Assembly (NCBI GenBank): GCA_026990815.1
Contig: JALXCS010000211.1
Location: 1 to 17,247 of the forward strand
Length of the DNA stretch: 17,247 nucleotides
Reading direction: 5' to 3'
Origin: Methylomonas sp.
Lineage (GTDB): Bacteria > Pseudomonadota > Gammaproteobacteria > Methylococcales > Methylomonadaceae
The position numbers and the translations under genes were made by a program. Shown in pieces: positions 1 through 7,665 of the stretch. The notes under the pieces are model-generated. The model saw nothing but the letters and a program-made list of their open reading frames with translations. It did not search any database and had not been told where the DNA came from. Position 1 is the first letter of the stretch, and each line of letters opens with the position of its first letter.

Positions 1-67
1 TCATAATATCAATGTCTTGGGGGCGTTGGATGAGTTAGCTGCATAATCAATCGCTATTTCATTGTTT

Positions 68-1252
68 TTATTGATTCTTAGATTTGATCGCAAAAAACTG
101 TTGCAACAGACCATTTTCAGATAGTCCCACCAAAAAAAGGTGATTTTCATCAGCAAAAAGTCCATCCGTCCCGGAGATCGACCATTTTTGGGTGCCTCTG
201 AGTTTTTCCTGAAAAATAATCTGATCAGCTGTTGCATTTAGTATCATAATACCCGCAGGGTCTATGGCTTGTGCAATACTGGTTGTTTTGCCTGTTTGGT
301 GTTGAATAATTTGCGCTTCACGCATGATGGGCGGTAGATTTTCCAAACTGCTAATCAATTCACCGGTTTGAGAAAATAGCAGTGCAAATCCTTTGCCATT
401 ATTGTTGGTGCCAGTGATCAAGAAACGATCCAAGGCAGATAAAAAGGCCACATTGTAGGTATAGTATTTTATTTTATTGGCAATTTGTATCGGTTTTTTT
501 AGCATTCGGCCTGTTTCAGGGTCAAGTACAGCCATCATCAGCAAACTCCAGGTTTTGTCGTCTACAAAACGCTGCCAAACCAGCATTGCTGTTTTTTTTG
601 AACCAGCGGTCAACGGCCACCAATCTCGAGTTTTTTTGCTGACAGCAACAGCCACAGAATGTTTGAGCTCTCCTTTGTCAGTGTATATTTTTGCGAGAAC
701 ATCATCGCCAGAACCAAGATTTTCAACACCACCCCCTGTGATCCATTCGTCAGAATAGAAAACAACAAATCGATTATTGACAGCAGTAACGTGACCAGAA
801 TGGCCTCCGTCTTGAACCAGTTGTGGGTACGGTTTGACTGGTTTTAAAGCCGAATCATAAATTCCGAATCGTTGCGCTACATTTCGTTCGGTATTCCATC
901 CATCTTCCATGGTGATCATGATATAACCATCATCTGTTATTGTAGAGCTAGCGGGTTCTTGGGCTTCTGGGTTCGAAATCAGCGTTTTGGGCTGAATGAT
1001 AGGCTTTGAGGGGTCAATTAAGGAATAGTAGATATCATGCGTCCAATTGCCATTTTTGTCCTTTCCCGATGGTGGATTTCCAGAGCTTGACCAAGTCAAA
1101 AGCCATTGACCATCAGGGCGTTTTAAAAAGTTAATTCCATGTTGATAGGAGCGGGCATCCTGGGCGGTGCTGACATTTAAAAGACCACAGAAAAGGATGA
1201 AAATAGAAATTAGCTTTAGTGGAAGCATCGAAGTGGCTTGATGATAATTCAT
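68..1252 (-). CDS. Exported protein of unknown function, possibly a beta-propeller
   Basis: I do not recognise this family. From the ATG at 1250-1252 the product is 394 residues. It opens with a short polar stretch, then a hydrophobic core at about residues 10-27 and a plausible signal peptidase I site after Ala30 (S-T-A then Q-D), so the protein is probably periplasmic or secreted. The Cys in the hydrophobic core is not in a lipobox. The mature part has no further membrane segment. It is rich in short beta-like blocks with W, G, N and D turns, for example RFVVFYSDEW, AMLVWQRF and DRFLITGTNNNGKG, which suggests a repetitive beta fold such as a propeller; that is inference. A TTG at 1313-1315 would add 21 residues and an ATG at 1226-1228 would remove 8; none has a convincing ribosome site. 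It lies 116 bases behind rsmI on the same strand and may be co-transcribed. Confidence 0.75.
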   Translation of the reverse strand: MNYHQATSMLPLKLISIFILFCGLLNVSTAQDARSYQHGINFLKRPDGQWLLTWSSSGNPPSGKDKNGNWTHDIYYSLIDPSKPIIQPKTLISNPEAQEPASSTITDDGYIMITMEDGWNTERNVAQRFGIYDSALKPVKPYPQLVQDGGHSGHVTAVNNRFVVFYSDEWITGGGVENLGSGDDVLAKIYTDKGELKHSVAVAVSKKTRDWWPLTAGSKKTAMLVWQRFVDDKTWSLLMMAVLDPETGRMLKKPIQIANKIKYYTYNVAFLSALDRFLITGTNNNGKGFALLFSQTGELISSLENLPPIMREAQIIQHQTGKTTSIAQAIDPAGIMILNATADQIIFQEKLRGTQKWSISGTDGLFADENHLFLVGLSENGLLQQFFAIKSKNQ

Positions 1253-1368
1253 GAAAAAATAGATTTTTATTGACAGGAAAAAATTATTGGAGATATTGGC
1301 CCTAAATAAGTTCAATAATAGAAACTCAGGTGGAGAGGCTATTGTTTGGAGCGCAGCTAAAGTCTCTA
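1253..1368 (-). other. Spacer between rsmI and the exported protein gene
   Basis: These 116 bases separate two minus-strand genes. I see no good -35/-10 pair and no U-tract terminator. The rsmI-proximal part contains an imperfect inverted repeat: GGT plus AGAG at 1329-1337 can pair with CTCT plus ACC at 1364-1373, enclosing a smaller bulged stem at about 1345-1362. It could be a weak structured leader or RNA processing site, or chance. Confidence 0.25.
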
Positions 1369-2229
1369 CTACCGAGAATCAGCAAGTTTTAATGCAGCCT
1401 GATACAGGGTTCTTTTTTTTAAGCCGGTTAGTTCTACGGCGATTGTAACAGCAGATTTTATGGTGCATTCTTTTAATAAAGTGCGCAGCATCTTTTCATG
1501 TTCAACTGAAATATCTTTGTTTTTATCTATGGTTTCAGCACCGGTAACAATAATGACAAATTCACCACGCTGCATGTTTTTGTCTGTTTTGAACAATTCA
1601 ACCATTTGACTAATAGTTGAATTGACTACTGTTTCATATATTTTTGTTAATTCCCTAGCGATGACAATGCGGCGTTGACCAGGTAATATTTCAGCCATGT
1701 CAATGATTGTTGCCTGAATGCGATGGCTTGATTCATACACAATCCAAGTACAAGGGCAATCCAGTTTTTCCTGAAAAAAACTTTTACGTGCCGAAGAAGT
1801 GCGGGGTAAAAAACCTTCGAAAATAAACCGGCTGACTGGCAACCCTGATGCTGAAATTGCGGCTATCAATGCGCAAGCTCCTGGGATTGGTGAAACAGTA
1901 ATTCCAGCATTGTGTGCCAGCTTGATCAAAGGTTGTCCAGGGTCACTGATCAATGGTGTGCCGGCATCAGAAACCAGTGCTAAGGAAAGCCCTTGTTGTA
2001 TTTTTTTTATTAATATTTCGGAAGCATCGGCTTCATTATGTTGGTGCAGGGGAGTCAGTTTGTTAGTAATTCCATAACGCTGCATTAATTGGCGGATATG
2101 TCGGGTATCCTCAGCCGCAATCAAATCAACGGACTGTAATAATTCGATGGCCCGAAGGCTAATATCCGATAAATTGCCTATTGGGGTTGCAACAACGTAT
2201 AATTTTCCATTTTGTACTGGCATTGTCAT
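1369..2229 (-). CDS. rsmI: 16S rRNA (cytidine1402-2'-O)-methyltransferase RsmI
   Basis: RsmI uses S-adenosylmethionine to methylate the ribose 2'-hydroxyl of C1402 in the decoding centre of 16S rRNA. The 286-residue product matches the usual family length. The N terminus carries the signature YVVATPIGNLSDIS followed by AEDTRHI, then the SDAGTPLISDPG block and the PGACALIAAISASGLP segment, all typical of this tetrapyrrole-methylase-fold family. The C-terminal region (GLKKRTLYQAALKL) resembles the small RsmI helical domain. The ATG at 2227-2229 has an AGGAAG ribosome site six bases upstream; a second ATG two codons later is possible but less well placed. The gene is divergent from lpoA, the same arrangement as yraL/yraM in Escherichia coli. 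Confidence 0.97.
   Translation of the reverse strand: MTMPVQNGKLYVVATPIGNLSDISLRAIELLQSVDLIAAEDTRHIRQLMQRYGITNKLTPLHQHNEADASEILIKKIQQGLSLALVSDAGTPLISDPGQPLIKLAHNAGITVSPIPGACALIAAISASGLPVSRFIFEGFLPRTSSARKSFFQEKLDCPCTWIVYESSHRIQATIIDMAEILPGQRRIVIARELTKIYETVVNSTISQMVELFKTDKNMQRGEFVIIVTGAETIDKNKDISVEHEKMLRTLLKECTIKSAVTIAVELTGLKKRTLYQAALKLADSR
2174..2203 (+). promoter_or_regulatory. Candidate sigma-70 promoter for the lpoA operon
   Basis: TTGCCT at 2174-2179 and a perfect TATAAT at 2198-2203 are separated by 18 bases and point toward lpoA. A transcript would start near 2210 and have a leader of about 70 bases. The site lies inside the 5' end of rsmI, so the -10 match could come from the conserved codons there. 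The intergenic gap itself is only 50 bases. Confidence 0.35.
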
Positions 2230-2279
2230 AGTATACTTCCTGAGTCCAATTGTGCGTAGCTTGCTGCTTGTTAATTTTT

Positions 2280-4169
2280 ATGAAATCTATTTATATTGTT
2301 ATTTTTGCGTTATTTTTTTTAGTTATTTCCGGATGTGTCAGTTCTTCTAAAAAACCGCCTTCCTCAAAAGAACTTGCAACAGCCGAAAAATTGATGCGCA
2401 GTGGCAAGTCCAAAGAGGCAACAAAATATTACCAGCGTCTTGCCGATCAGCAATCCCCTTATCAGAATCAATATCGTTTAATGGTGATTGAATCACTAAT
2501 TAAATCCGGCAAGACCGATGATGCCATGGCATATGCTAATACCATAGATACGGCCCAATTAACTCCTCAGGCCCGGGACAAGTTAAAGCTACTTTATTCA
2601 CAAATCTATTTGAGCTCCGGTGATACGGAAAGAGCACTGGCAATGCTGGACAAAATTTCTTTGCAGAATTTTAACCGGGATGATCAGATAAGCTATTTTC
2701 AATCCAAGGCTTTTGCTTATTCTTTAGCCGGGGATTTGCTCGCCAGCGCCAAAGAGCGAATCAAGTTGGCTGAGAACCTTCAAGACCCCCAGAAGATTTA
2801 TGAAAATAATACCGCAATTTTGGAAACATTAAGTCTGTTACCTTCTCATGCACTGCAAACAACTGAAAATTCACATGATACTTTAAGTGGCTGGATTGCC
2901 TTGACACGGTTGTTGAAGCTTCGAAACTCACCTGAATTTAATGCTGCACTCAATGAGTGGTATCAAATGTACCCGAATCATCCTGTTACCAATTCTGCTT
3001 TTATTGAGGAGTATCTACTAAGTTCCAAGCACGTTTTTGAATTACCAAATTCAATTGCTATTTTGCTTCCTGAATCAGGTGGGTATGCCAGAGCTGCGCA
3101 GGCTGTACGGGAAGGTTTCATGGCTGCGTATTATAATCAACCCGATAATGGCGATAAGCCAGATATCAGGTTTTATGATACTGCAGCAAACAACATTGTT
3201 GCCATTTATCAGCAAGCGGTTGCTGAAGGTGCGGAATTGATTATTGGTCCATTAAGCAAGGATAAAATTCAAACATTGGCTTCGTCAGCTGATTTGACTG
3301 TTCCGGTTCTAGCCCTGAATCATATTCCCGGTTTGCATCATCCTAAGCTATATCAATTTGGCTTGAGTTTACTTGATGATGCTGGGCAGGTCGCAACCAA
3401 GGCCTGGCTGGATGGACATCGAAAAATACTTATATTAACTTCGAATACTGGTTATGGACGGCGGATTACCAAATATATTGCTGGGGTCTGGAAAGCCATA
3501 GGTGGTATTGTTCTAGAATCCCAGACATATGAAGCGAAAGAAGCAGACTATTCAAAACCGATTAAAGCGTTACTCAATCTTGATGAAAGTGAACAACGAT
3601 ACAAGAAAATACGGCGGGTTGTTTCTACAGTCCAATTTACGCCCAGAAGGCGGGTCGATGTTGATGCTATTTTTATTTCCGGTTATCCGCGATCTGCACG
3701 TTTGATTAATCCTCAATTGAAATTTTATAGAGCCAAAAATGTACCGGTTTATGCGACACCTAGGATATACAATGGCAGGCCCAATCCAGGACAAGATAGC
3801 GATTTGGATGGTGTCCAGTTCTGTGATATTCCCTGGTTACTTGATGAAGATTTCGAAGGTGAACTGAGTATGGATACTTTACGCAATACCTGGAAACAAT
3901 TTCCCAGTATTTATTTACGGCTGATTGCGATGGGTATCGATGCCTACAACATCGTAGCGCACTTGGGAAAAATGGAAGGTATTCTCTATCGGGGCGCCAC
4001 TGGTAATCTGTTACTCACGGGCGATAATCGCATCAAAAGGCAATTATTGTGTGCAAAATTTATCGATGGTATACCTCAACAAATGGAATTTCCTGAGAAC
4101 AGCAGTATTTATTATGAAAATATTTTTGAGCAGACTGAAACGACTGAAGCTGTTTCGAAGGATGACTAA
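2280..4169 (+). CDS. lpoA: LpoA-type outer-membrane lipoprotein, activator of PBP1A
   Basis: LpoA (formerly LppC/YraM) is an outer-membrane lipoprotein that reaches through the periplasm and stimulates the bifunctional peptidoglycan synthase PBP1A. From the ATG at 2280 the product is 629 residues. It starts with a hydrophobic signal and a lipobox, V-I-S-G-C, with the lipidated Cys at residue 19. Residues of about 30-240 are helical and TPR-like (blocks such as SGKSKEATKYYQRLA and SGDTERALAML). From about residue 257 there is a periplasmic-binding-protein-like domain beginning SIAILLPESGGYARAAQAVR. This helical plus PBP-like order is the LpoA layout. An upstream in-frame start at 2250 would put ten residues before the signal peptide and is unlikely. 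Its stop overlaps the yraN start by 8 bases. Confidence 0.93.
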   Translation: MKSIYIVIFALFFLVISGCVSSSKKPPSSKELATAEKLMRSGKSKEATKYYQRLADQQSPYQNQYRLMVIESLIKSGKTDDAMAYANTIDTAQLTPQARDKLKLLYSQIYLSSGDTERALAMLDKISLQNFNRDDQISYFQSKAFAYSLAGDLLASAKERIKLAENLQDPQKIYENNTAILETLSLLPSHALQTTENSHDTLSGWIALTRLLKLRNSPEFNAALNEWYQMYPNHPVTNSAFIEEYLLSSKHVFELPNSIAILLPESGGYARAAQAVREGFMAAYYNQPDNGDKPDIRFYDTAANNIVAIYQQAVAEGAELIIGPLSKDKIQTLASSADLTVPVLALNHIPGLHHPKLYQFGLSLLDDAGQVATKAWLDGHRKILILTSNTGYGRRITKYIAGVWKAIGGIVLESQTYEAKEADYSKPIKALLNLDESEQRYKKIRRVVSTVQFTPRRRVDVDAIFISGYPRSARLINPQLKFYRAKNVPVYATPRIYNGRPNPGQDSDLDGVQFCDIPWLLDEDFEGELSMDTLRNTWKQFPSIYLRLIAMGIDAYNIVAHLGKMEGILYRGATGNLLLTGDNRIKRQLLCAKFIDGIPQQMEFPENSSIYYENIFEQTETTEAVSKDD

Positions 4170-4527
4170 TAAACCGGCGCATCTTGCCCAAGGTGAAAAA
4201 GCGGAACACATGGCGCTGCAATACTTACAAGGCCAAGGTTTGACAATAGTCAGTCAGAATTATCGCTGCAAGCAAGGTGAAATTGATTTGATTATGCATG
4301 ATGAAGATTTTTTGGTTTTTGTCGAAGTCAGATACCGCAAGAACGGTCAATATGGTAGTGCGCTTGAAACTATTACCCCAGTAAAACAATCCCGTATAAT
4401 AGCCGCAACTCATCATTATCTGGTTAGTCACAGACTATCTAATCAGCCAGTTCGCTTTGATGTCGTCGCGATGACGGGGGAGAAACAATTGAATTGGGTG
4501 AAAAACGCATTTCAGGCAAGCTTTTAG
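4162..4527 (+). CDS. yraN: YraN/UPF0102 family nuclease-fold protein
   Basis: This 121-residue protein belongs to UPF0102, whose members have an endonuclease-like (PD-(D/E)XK) fold; their cellular role is not settled. The candidate active-site pattern is visible: Glu40 and Asp42 in GEIDLI, then FVEVR with Glu55. The last position is Arg rather than the Lys of a textbook E-x-K motif, which is common in this family. The C terminus ends in the usual W-V-K-N-A-F. The ATG at 4162 overlaps the lpoA stop by 8 bases (ATGACTAATAA) and has AAGG directly before it, so translational coupling is likely. A start at 4114 would add a basic stretch not typical of the family. Confidence 0.9.
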   Translation: MTNKPAHLAQGEKAEHMALQYLQGQGLTIVSQNYRCKQGEIDLIMHDEDFLVFVEVRYRKNGQYGSALETITPVKQSRIIAATHHYLVSHRLSNQPVRFDVVAMTGEKQLNWVKNAFQASF

Positions 4528-4530
4528 CTC

Positions 4531-5118
4531 ATGAGCATACAAAACAGAATCATCAATCACTTTTCCGATAGTATTCAGGCCAAGCAGGATTCCATGGAAC
4601 ATCTGCCCGAGAGTATTGAATTTGCCGCTCAGAAAATTGTCAATGCCCTGCTCAATGACAAAAAAGTGCTGTGCTGCGGCAATGGGGGGTCTGCTGGAGA
4701 CGCCCAGCATTTTTCTTCAGAAATGTTAAATCGCTTTGAGCGGGAGCGACCAGCATTGCCGGCAATTGCCTTGACAACTGATACTTCCACAATAACCTCG
4801 ATTGCCAATGACTATCATTTTGATGATGTTTTCGCAAAACAGCTTAGGGCACTTGCCCATGACGGAGATATTTTGCTGGTTTACACGACCAGCGGCAATT
4901 CTGGGAACATCGTCAAGGCAATTAGCGTGGCACATGAAAAAGAATTGAATGTGGTTGCCTTGACCGGCAAAGATGGGGGGGCAGTTGCAAATCTGCTGAA
5001 TGAAAATGATATTGAGATTCGGGTGCCATCGCTTTCAACTGCGCGAATTCAGGAAGTGCACTTGTTGGTTTCCCATTGTTTGTGCGATTTGATTGATTTT
5101 CAGTTATTTGGTGGTTAA
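4531..5118 (+). CDS. gmhA: SIS-domain phosphoheptose isomerase (GmhA/DiaA family)
   Basis: The 195-residue product is a single SIS domain. GmhA converts sedoheptulose 7-phosphate to heptose 7-phosphate for LPS core synthesis. DiaA, which occupies this genomic position in E. coli, instead binds DnaA and promotes replication initiation. Here the phosphosugar loop CGNGGSAGDAQHF and the TSGNSGN loop are intact. The four residues matching the metal/catalytic set of GmhA (His61, Glu65, Gln172 and His180 in E. coli GmhA) appear as His60, Glu64, Gln174 and His182. As I recall the E. coli DiaA sequence, it has lost the Glu and the last His. I therefore favour an active isomerase, while the end CLCDLID is DiaA-like. 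The gene follows yraN by 3 bases and precedes dolP by 4. Confidence 0.85.
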   Translation: MSIQNRIINHFSDSIQAKQDSMEHLPESIEFAAQKIVNALLNDKKVLCCGNGGSAGDAQHFSSEMLNRFERERPALPAIALTTDTSTITSIANDYHFDDVFAKQLRALAHDGDILLVYTTSGNSGNIVKAISVAHEKELNVVALTGKDGGAVANLLNENDIEIRVPSLSTARIQEVHLLVSHCLCDLIDFQLFGG

Positions 5119-5122
5119 TGCA

Positions 5123-5701
5123 ATGAGGCTAGTATTTTTATTTTTGATAGCAATATTGTTACCGGGATGTTCTTCAATTGTTGCTACCGGCAGTGCAGAA
5201 GCAACAGGACTTGCTTTGCTTCATGACCGGCGTAACAGCGAAGCAATACTGCTGGATGAGGCAATTGAAATACAGGCAGATATTGAACGCAACAAACATG
5301 AATCACTACGAAAAAATACCCATATCAATGTTACGGCTTATAATGGCAAGGTGCTGGTAACCGGTGAAGCAGATAATATTAAATTTCGGAATGAAGTGCT
5401 TAATCAGATCCGCCGTATCAATGGCGTTAAAATAGTTTACGATGAAATTACCATCGAACCAAGCAGTTTTCTAAGCGCTCGTAGCCATGATGCTTTTATT
5501 ACCACTAAAGTAAAAAATGTTTTAACCCAAATCAAACACATTCCTGGTTTTGACGCGACGAGAGTTAAGGTGGTCACTGAAAAAGCCATCGTTTACTTGA
5601 TGGGTCTGCTTCACGAAAAAGAAGGTAAAGCTGCGGTTGAAAAAGCACGCCGGGTAGAAGGTGTGAAAAAAGTCGTTGCTGTTTTCGAATATATTAATTA
5701 G
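5123..5701 (+). CDS. dolP: BON-domain outer-membrane lipoprotein, DolP/YraP type
   Basis: DolP-type proteins are outer-membrane lipoproteins with two BON domains that bind anionic phospholipid and help keep the outer membrane intact. From the ATG at 5123 the product is 192 residues. A hydrophobic signal ends in the lipobox L-P-G-C, with the lipidated Cys at residue 16. Two BON repeats follow: about 45-113 (INVTAYNGKVLVTGEA, then INGVKIVYDEI) and about 120-190 (VKVVTEKAIVYLMGLL, then VEGVKKVVAVFEYI). The start is preceded by GGTGG inside the end of the upstream isomerase gene, four bases beyond that gene's stop. Earlier in-frame starts would only prefix the signal peptide. It closes the lpoA-yraN-SIS-dolP operon and converges on the next gene with a 24-base gap. 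Confidence 0.9.
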   Translation: MRLVFLFLIAILLPGCSSIVATGSAEATGLALLHDRRNSEAILLDEAIEIQADIERNKHESLRKNTHINVTAYNGKVLVTGEADNIKFRNEVLNQIRRINGVKIVYDEITIEPSSFLSARSHDAFITTKVKNVLTQIKHIPGFDATRVKVVTEKAIVYLMGLLHEKEGKAAVEKARRVEGVKKVVAVFEYIN

Positions 5702-5725
5702 TTCCCTCGGATTTGATTATTGCCA

Positions 5726-6520
5726 TTAATCAAGAAAAGCCATTACTTCACGCCACCAAGAATTATCCGGGGAAAACGGCACGGTATTGTGTCCTGCATC
5801 GGGGAATGCCCATATTTTTTTTGGAGTCCGAATGGAGTTGTAAAGATTTAATGAGCTGGAATTCGGGATGACTTCATCCTTTCCAGCCATTATGATAGCG
5901 ATTTTTCCATTATATTGTTGAAGATTATAAGCATTGTCGAAACGATCCAGAAGCAATAGTTTGGGTAACAGAAACCAGTAATGGTGCTGAGCAATATTTG
6001 TCATGCTGTCAAAAGGGGTTATTAAAGCAATTGCTTTTACCGGGACTTGAGGTGTCCTGACAAGGCCAGCCACAACGCCGGTTCCCAGTGATTCTCCCCA
6101 AAGAAAGAGTGGACCATCAAAATCATTGAAAGCTTTTTGGATTGTTCGGATGGCTTCCTCAAGTATGGTTTTTTCTGATGGCGTTCCAGTTTTGGCTCCA
6201 TATCCTGGATATTCGGCTAAAATCACGCGGTAACCAAGTTTTTCCAGCGCATCAAGAAAATAAATTCTGCCATTGGCAGAACCGGCATTGCCATGGAAAA
6301 CAATCACAGTTCCCTCGTTTGTAGTGGCATTTCGGTGGGAAATCAGGCCGAGATAACTTTCATCTTCCGTTGGCCATAATTTTAGTTGTAATTCAGATAC
6401 CTGCTGTTTTTGTTCCTCAATAGCCAGAGTTTGCGGGAAATAAAGAATCTTTCTTTGAAATAAAAAAACCAGCAACAAGCACAGTAAATAGGGGAACAGA
6501 ATCGATAATACAAACCTCAT
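5726..6520 (-). CDS. Membrane-anchored alpha/beta hydrolase, BEM46/ABHD13-like
   Basis: This is a 264-residue serine hydrolase whose substrate I cannot name. An N-terminal hydrophobic segment (about residues 4-22) without a clear cleavage site suggests a membrane anchor, most likely with the catalytic domain in the periplasm. The oxyanion motif HGNAG is at residues 76-80, the nucleophile elbow GESLG has Ser144, and the triad is completed by Asp215 (GKDEVIP) and His244 (AGHNTV). Motifs and length fit the BEM46/ABHD13/YfhR group of peptidase S9-like hydrolases. The ATG overlaps the upstream ybiB-like stop codon (ATGA, 6517-6520), so the two are translationally coupled. It converges on dolP with no terminator hairpin evident in the 24-base gap. 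Confidence 0.88.
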   Translation of the reverse strand: MRFVLSILFPYLLCLLLVFLFQRKILYFPQTLAIEEQKQQVSELQLKLWPTEDESYLGLISHRNATTNEGTVIVFHGNAGSANGRIYFLDALEKLGYRVILAEYPGYGAKTGTPSEKTILEEAIRTIQKAFNDFDGPLFLWGESLGTGVVAGLVRTPQVPVKAIALITPFDSMTNIAQHHYWFLLPKLLLLDRFDNAYNLQQYNGKIAIIMAGKDEVIPNSSSLNLYNSIRTPKKIWAFPDAGHNTVPFSPDNSWWREVMAFLD

Positions 6521-7524
6521 GATTCAGGATTATATTTCTGTTTAGGTCTTGTTTGCCAAAATTCTTTGGCCAGATCTAACGCTTGTTTCTGATCGTCAGC
6601 TATAGCCAAAGCTTTCAGAGCAATGGCTGAGGTTGAAATAATTGCTGATTCACCATATTCATCTACTTTTGTGCCAAGCCATACAGCTGCCAGGTCTGAA
6701 GCTTCAAGCTGTTCCGGTTTAATATGTCTTCGTTTGAACAGTGTAGGCCATTGTTCATCACTCATGATACCTTTCGTTACGCTTTGTACCAGACAATCTA
6801 CATCTGGATTACGTTCTGCTTCTCCTCCTTCGCCTCTGAATACAACAATATTATCACCTAAAAGCGATGCTGCCTGCTGATGAACCGGCCGGTATCCCGG
6901 ATGAAAAATTCCCTGCATGCTGGAATGGGCCTGCAATGGATTAAGCATTCTTGCCAGGGTATGTACCGGAGAGCGTAATCCCATTAATTGTCGCAGTTCA
7001 ATCATTTCATGTAGTCTGGGACAAAAATGTTTGAGGCTAATGTAGCTGAACCGGTTTTGTTTCAGTTGGCAGATCGATTCACTCAGTGAGGTGGCTGGTT
7101 TGATTCCGAATAGTGCCAAAATATCTTCAGTATAAATTCTATTTTCACTATGGCCTGATGCTCCATGCATGAAAACGGCTATGTTATTGTTCGCTAATAA
7201 CAAAGCAGATAACAAAAACCAGGGTAAGTGGCGTCTTTTTCCGGCATAGCTAGACCAGTCGAGATCAATAGTTACAGAGTGATTTGGGAGTGTGATAGCG
7301 TTTCGTGATGCTTTGACAAATCCTGCCAGTTCTTCGGCGGATTCTTCTTTGACCCTCATCAGCATCAATAATGCGCCTAATTGCACAGGTTCAACTTTGT
7401 TGTCCATGATCATGGACATTGCTGTGCAGGCTTCTGCCTGGGTTAAAGAGCGAGAGCCTTTTTTACCTTTGCCAAGAATTCGAATGTATTGTGCAAAGGG
7501 ATGTTCCTGGTGATTATTGGTCAT
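6517..7524 (-). CDS. ybiB: YbiB/TrpD2-like glycosyltransferase family 3 protein
   Basis: The 335-residue product has the anthranilate phosphoribosyltransferase fold order: a helical N domain (RSLTQAEACTAMSMIMDN, then EPVQLGALLMLMRVKEESAEEL) and an alpha/beta body. The PRPP-binding GTGGD loop of true TrpD is absent; the matching position near residues 91-98 reads SSYAGKRR. The later DGLDE motif is replaced by GEGGEAERNPD at about 231-241. These changes match the TrpD2/YbiB branch, whose E. coli member was reported to bind nucleic acid and to be LexA-controlled. I infer no role in tryptophan synthesis; there are no trp genes here. I saw no LexA box (CTGT-N8-ACAG) upstream. It overlaps the downstream hydrolase by 4 bases. 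Confidence 0.85.
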   Translation of the reverse strand: MTNNHQEHPFAQYIRILGKGKKGSRSLTQAEACTAMSMIMDNKVEPVQLGALLMLMRVKEESAEELAGFVKASRNAITLPNHSVTIDLDWSSYAGKRRHLPWFLLSALLLANNNIAVFMHGASGHSENRIYTEDILALFGIKPATSLSESICQLKQNRFSYISLKHFCPRLHEMIELRQLMGLRSPVHTLARMLNPLQAHSSMQGIFHPGYRPVHQQAASLLGDNIVVFRGEGGEAERNPDVDCLVQSVTKGIMSDEQWPTLFKRRHIKPEQLEASDLAAVWLGTKVDEYGESAIISTSAIALKALAIADDQKQALDLAKEFWQTRPKQKYNPES

Positions 7525-7665
7525 AAGGTAAATATATCAAAATGAAATAGGATTGGTTTTTTTTCCTTGTTCTGGTATTGGTTGGCTAAATTTTATACAC
7601 TGGTAATCCAAGATTGTTTGAAAATAATGACAATGTAACAATAATATCTTAAAGAAGGTAATAAT

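Noticed and set aside
1..237. Minus-strand 78-codon open frame at the left edge
   Set aside because: It overlaps the end of the exported protein gene in another frame and has no ribosome site, signal or recognisable motif.
1253..1315. TTG start extending the exported protein by 21 residues
   Set aside because: It adds a stretch with no homologous look ahead of the signal peptide and has no ribosome site.
1253..1368. RNase P RNA next to rsmI
   Set aside because: rnpB neighbours rsmI in some gammaproteobacteria, but the spacers here are too short (116 and 50 bases) and lack its conserved core.
6517..7524. True anthranilate phosphoribosyltransferase (trpD)
   Set aside because: The PRPP-binding GTGGD loop and DGLDE motif are missing and no trp genes are nearby.
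7525..7665. LexA box upstream of the ybiB-like gene
   Set aside because: The E. coli relative is LexA-controlled, but no CTGT-N8-ACAG-like site is visible in this spacer.
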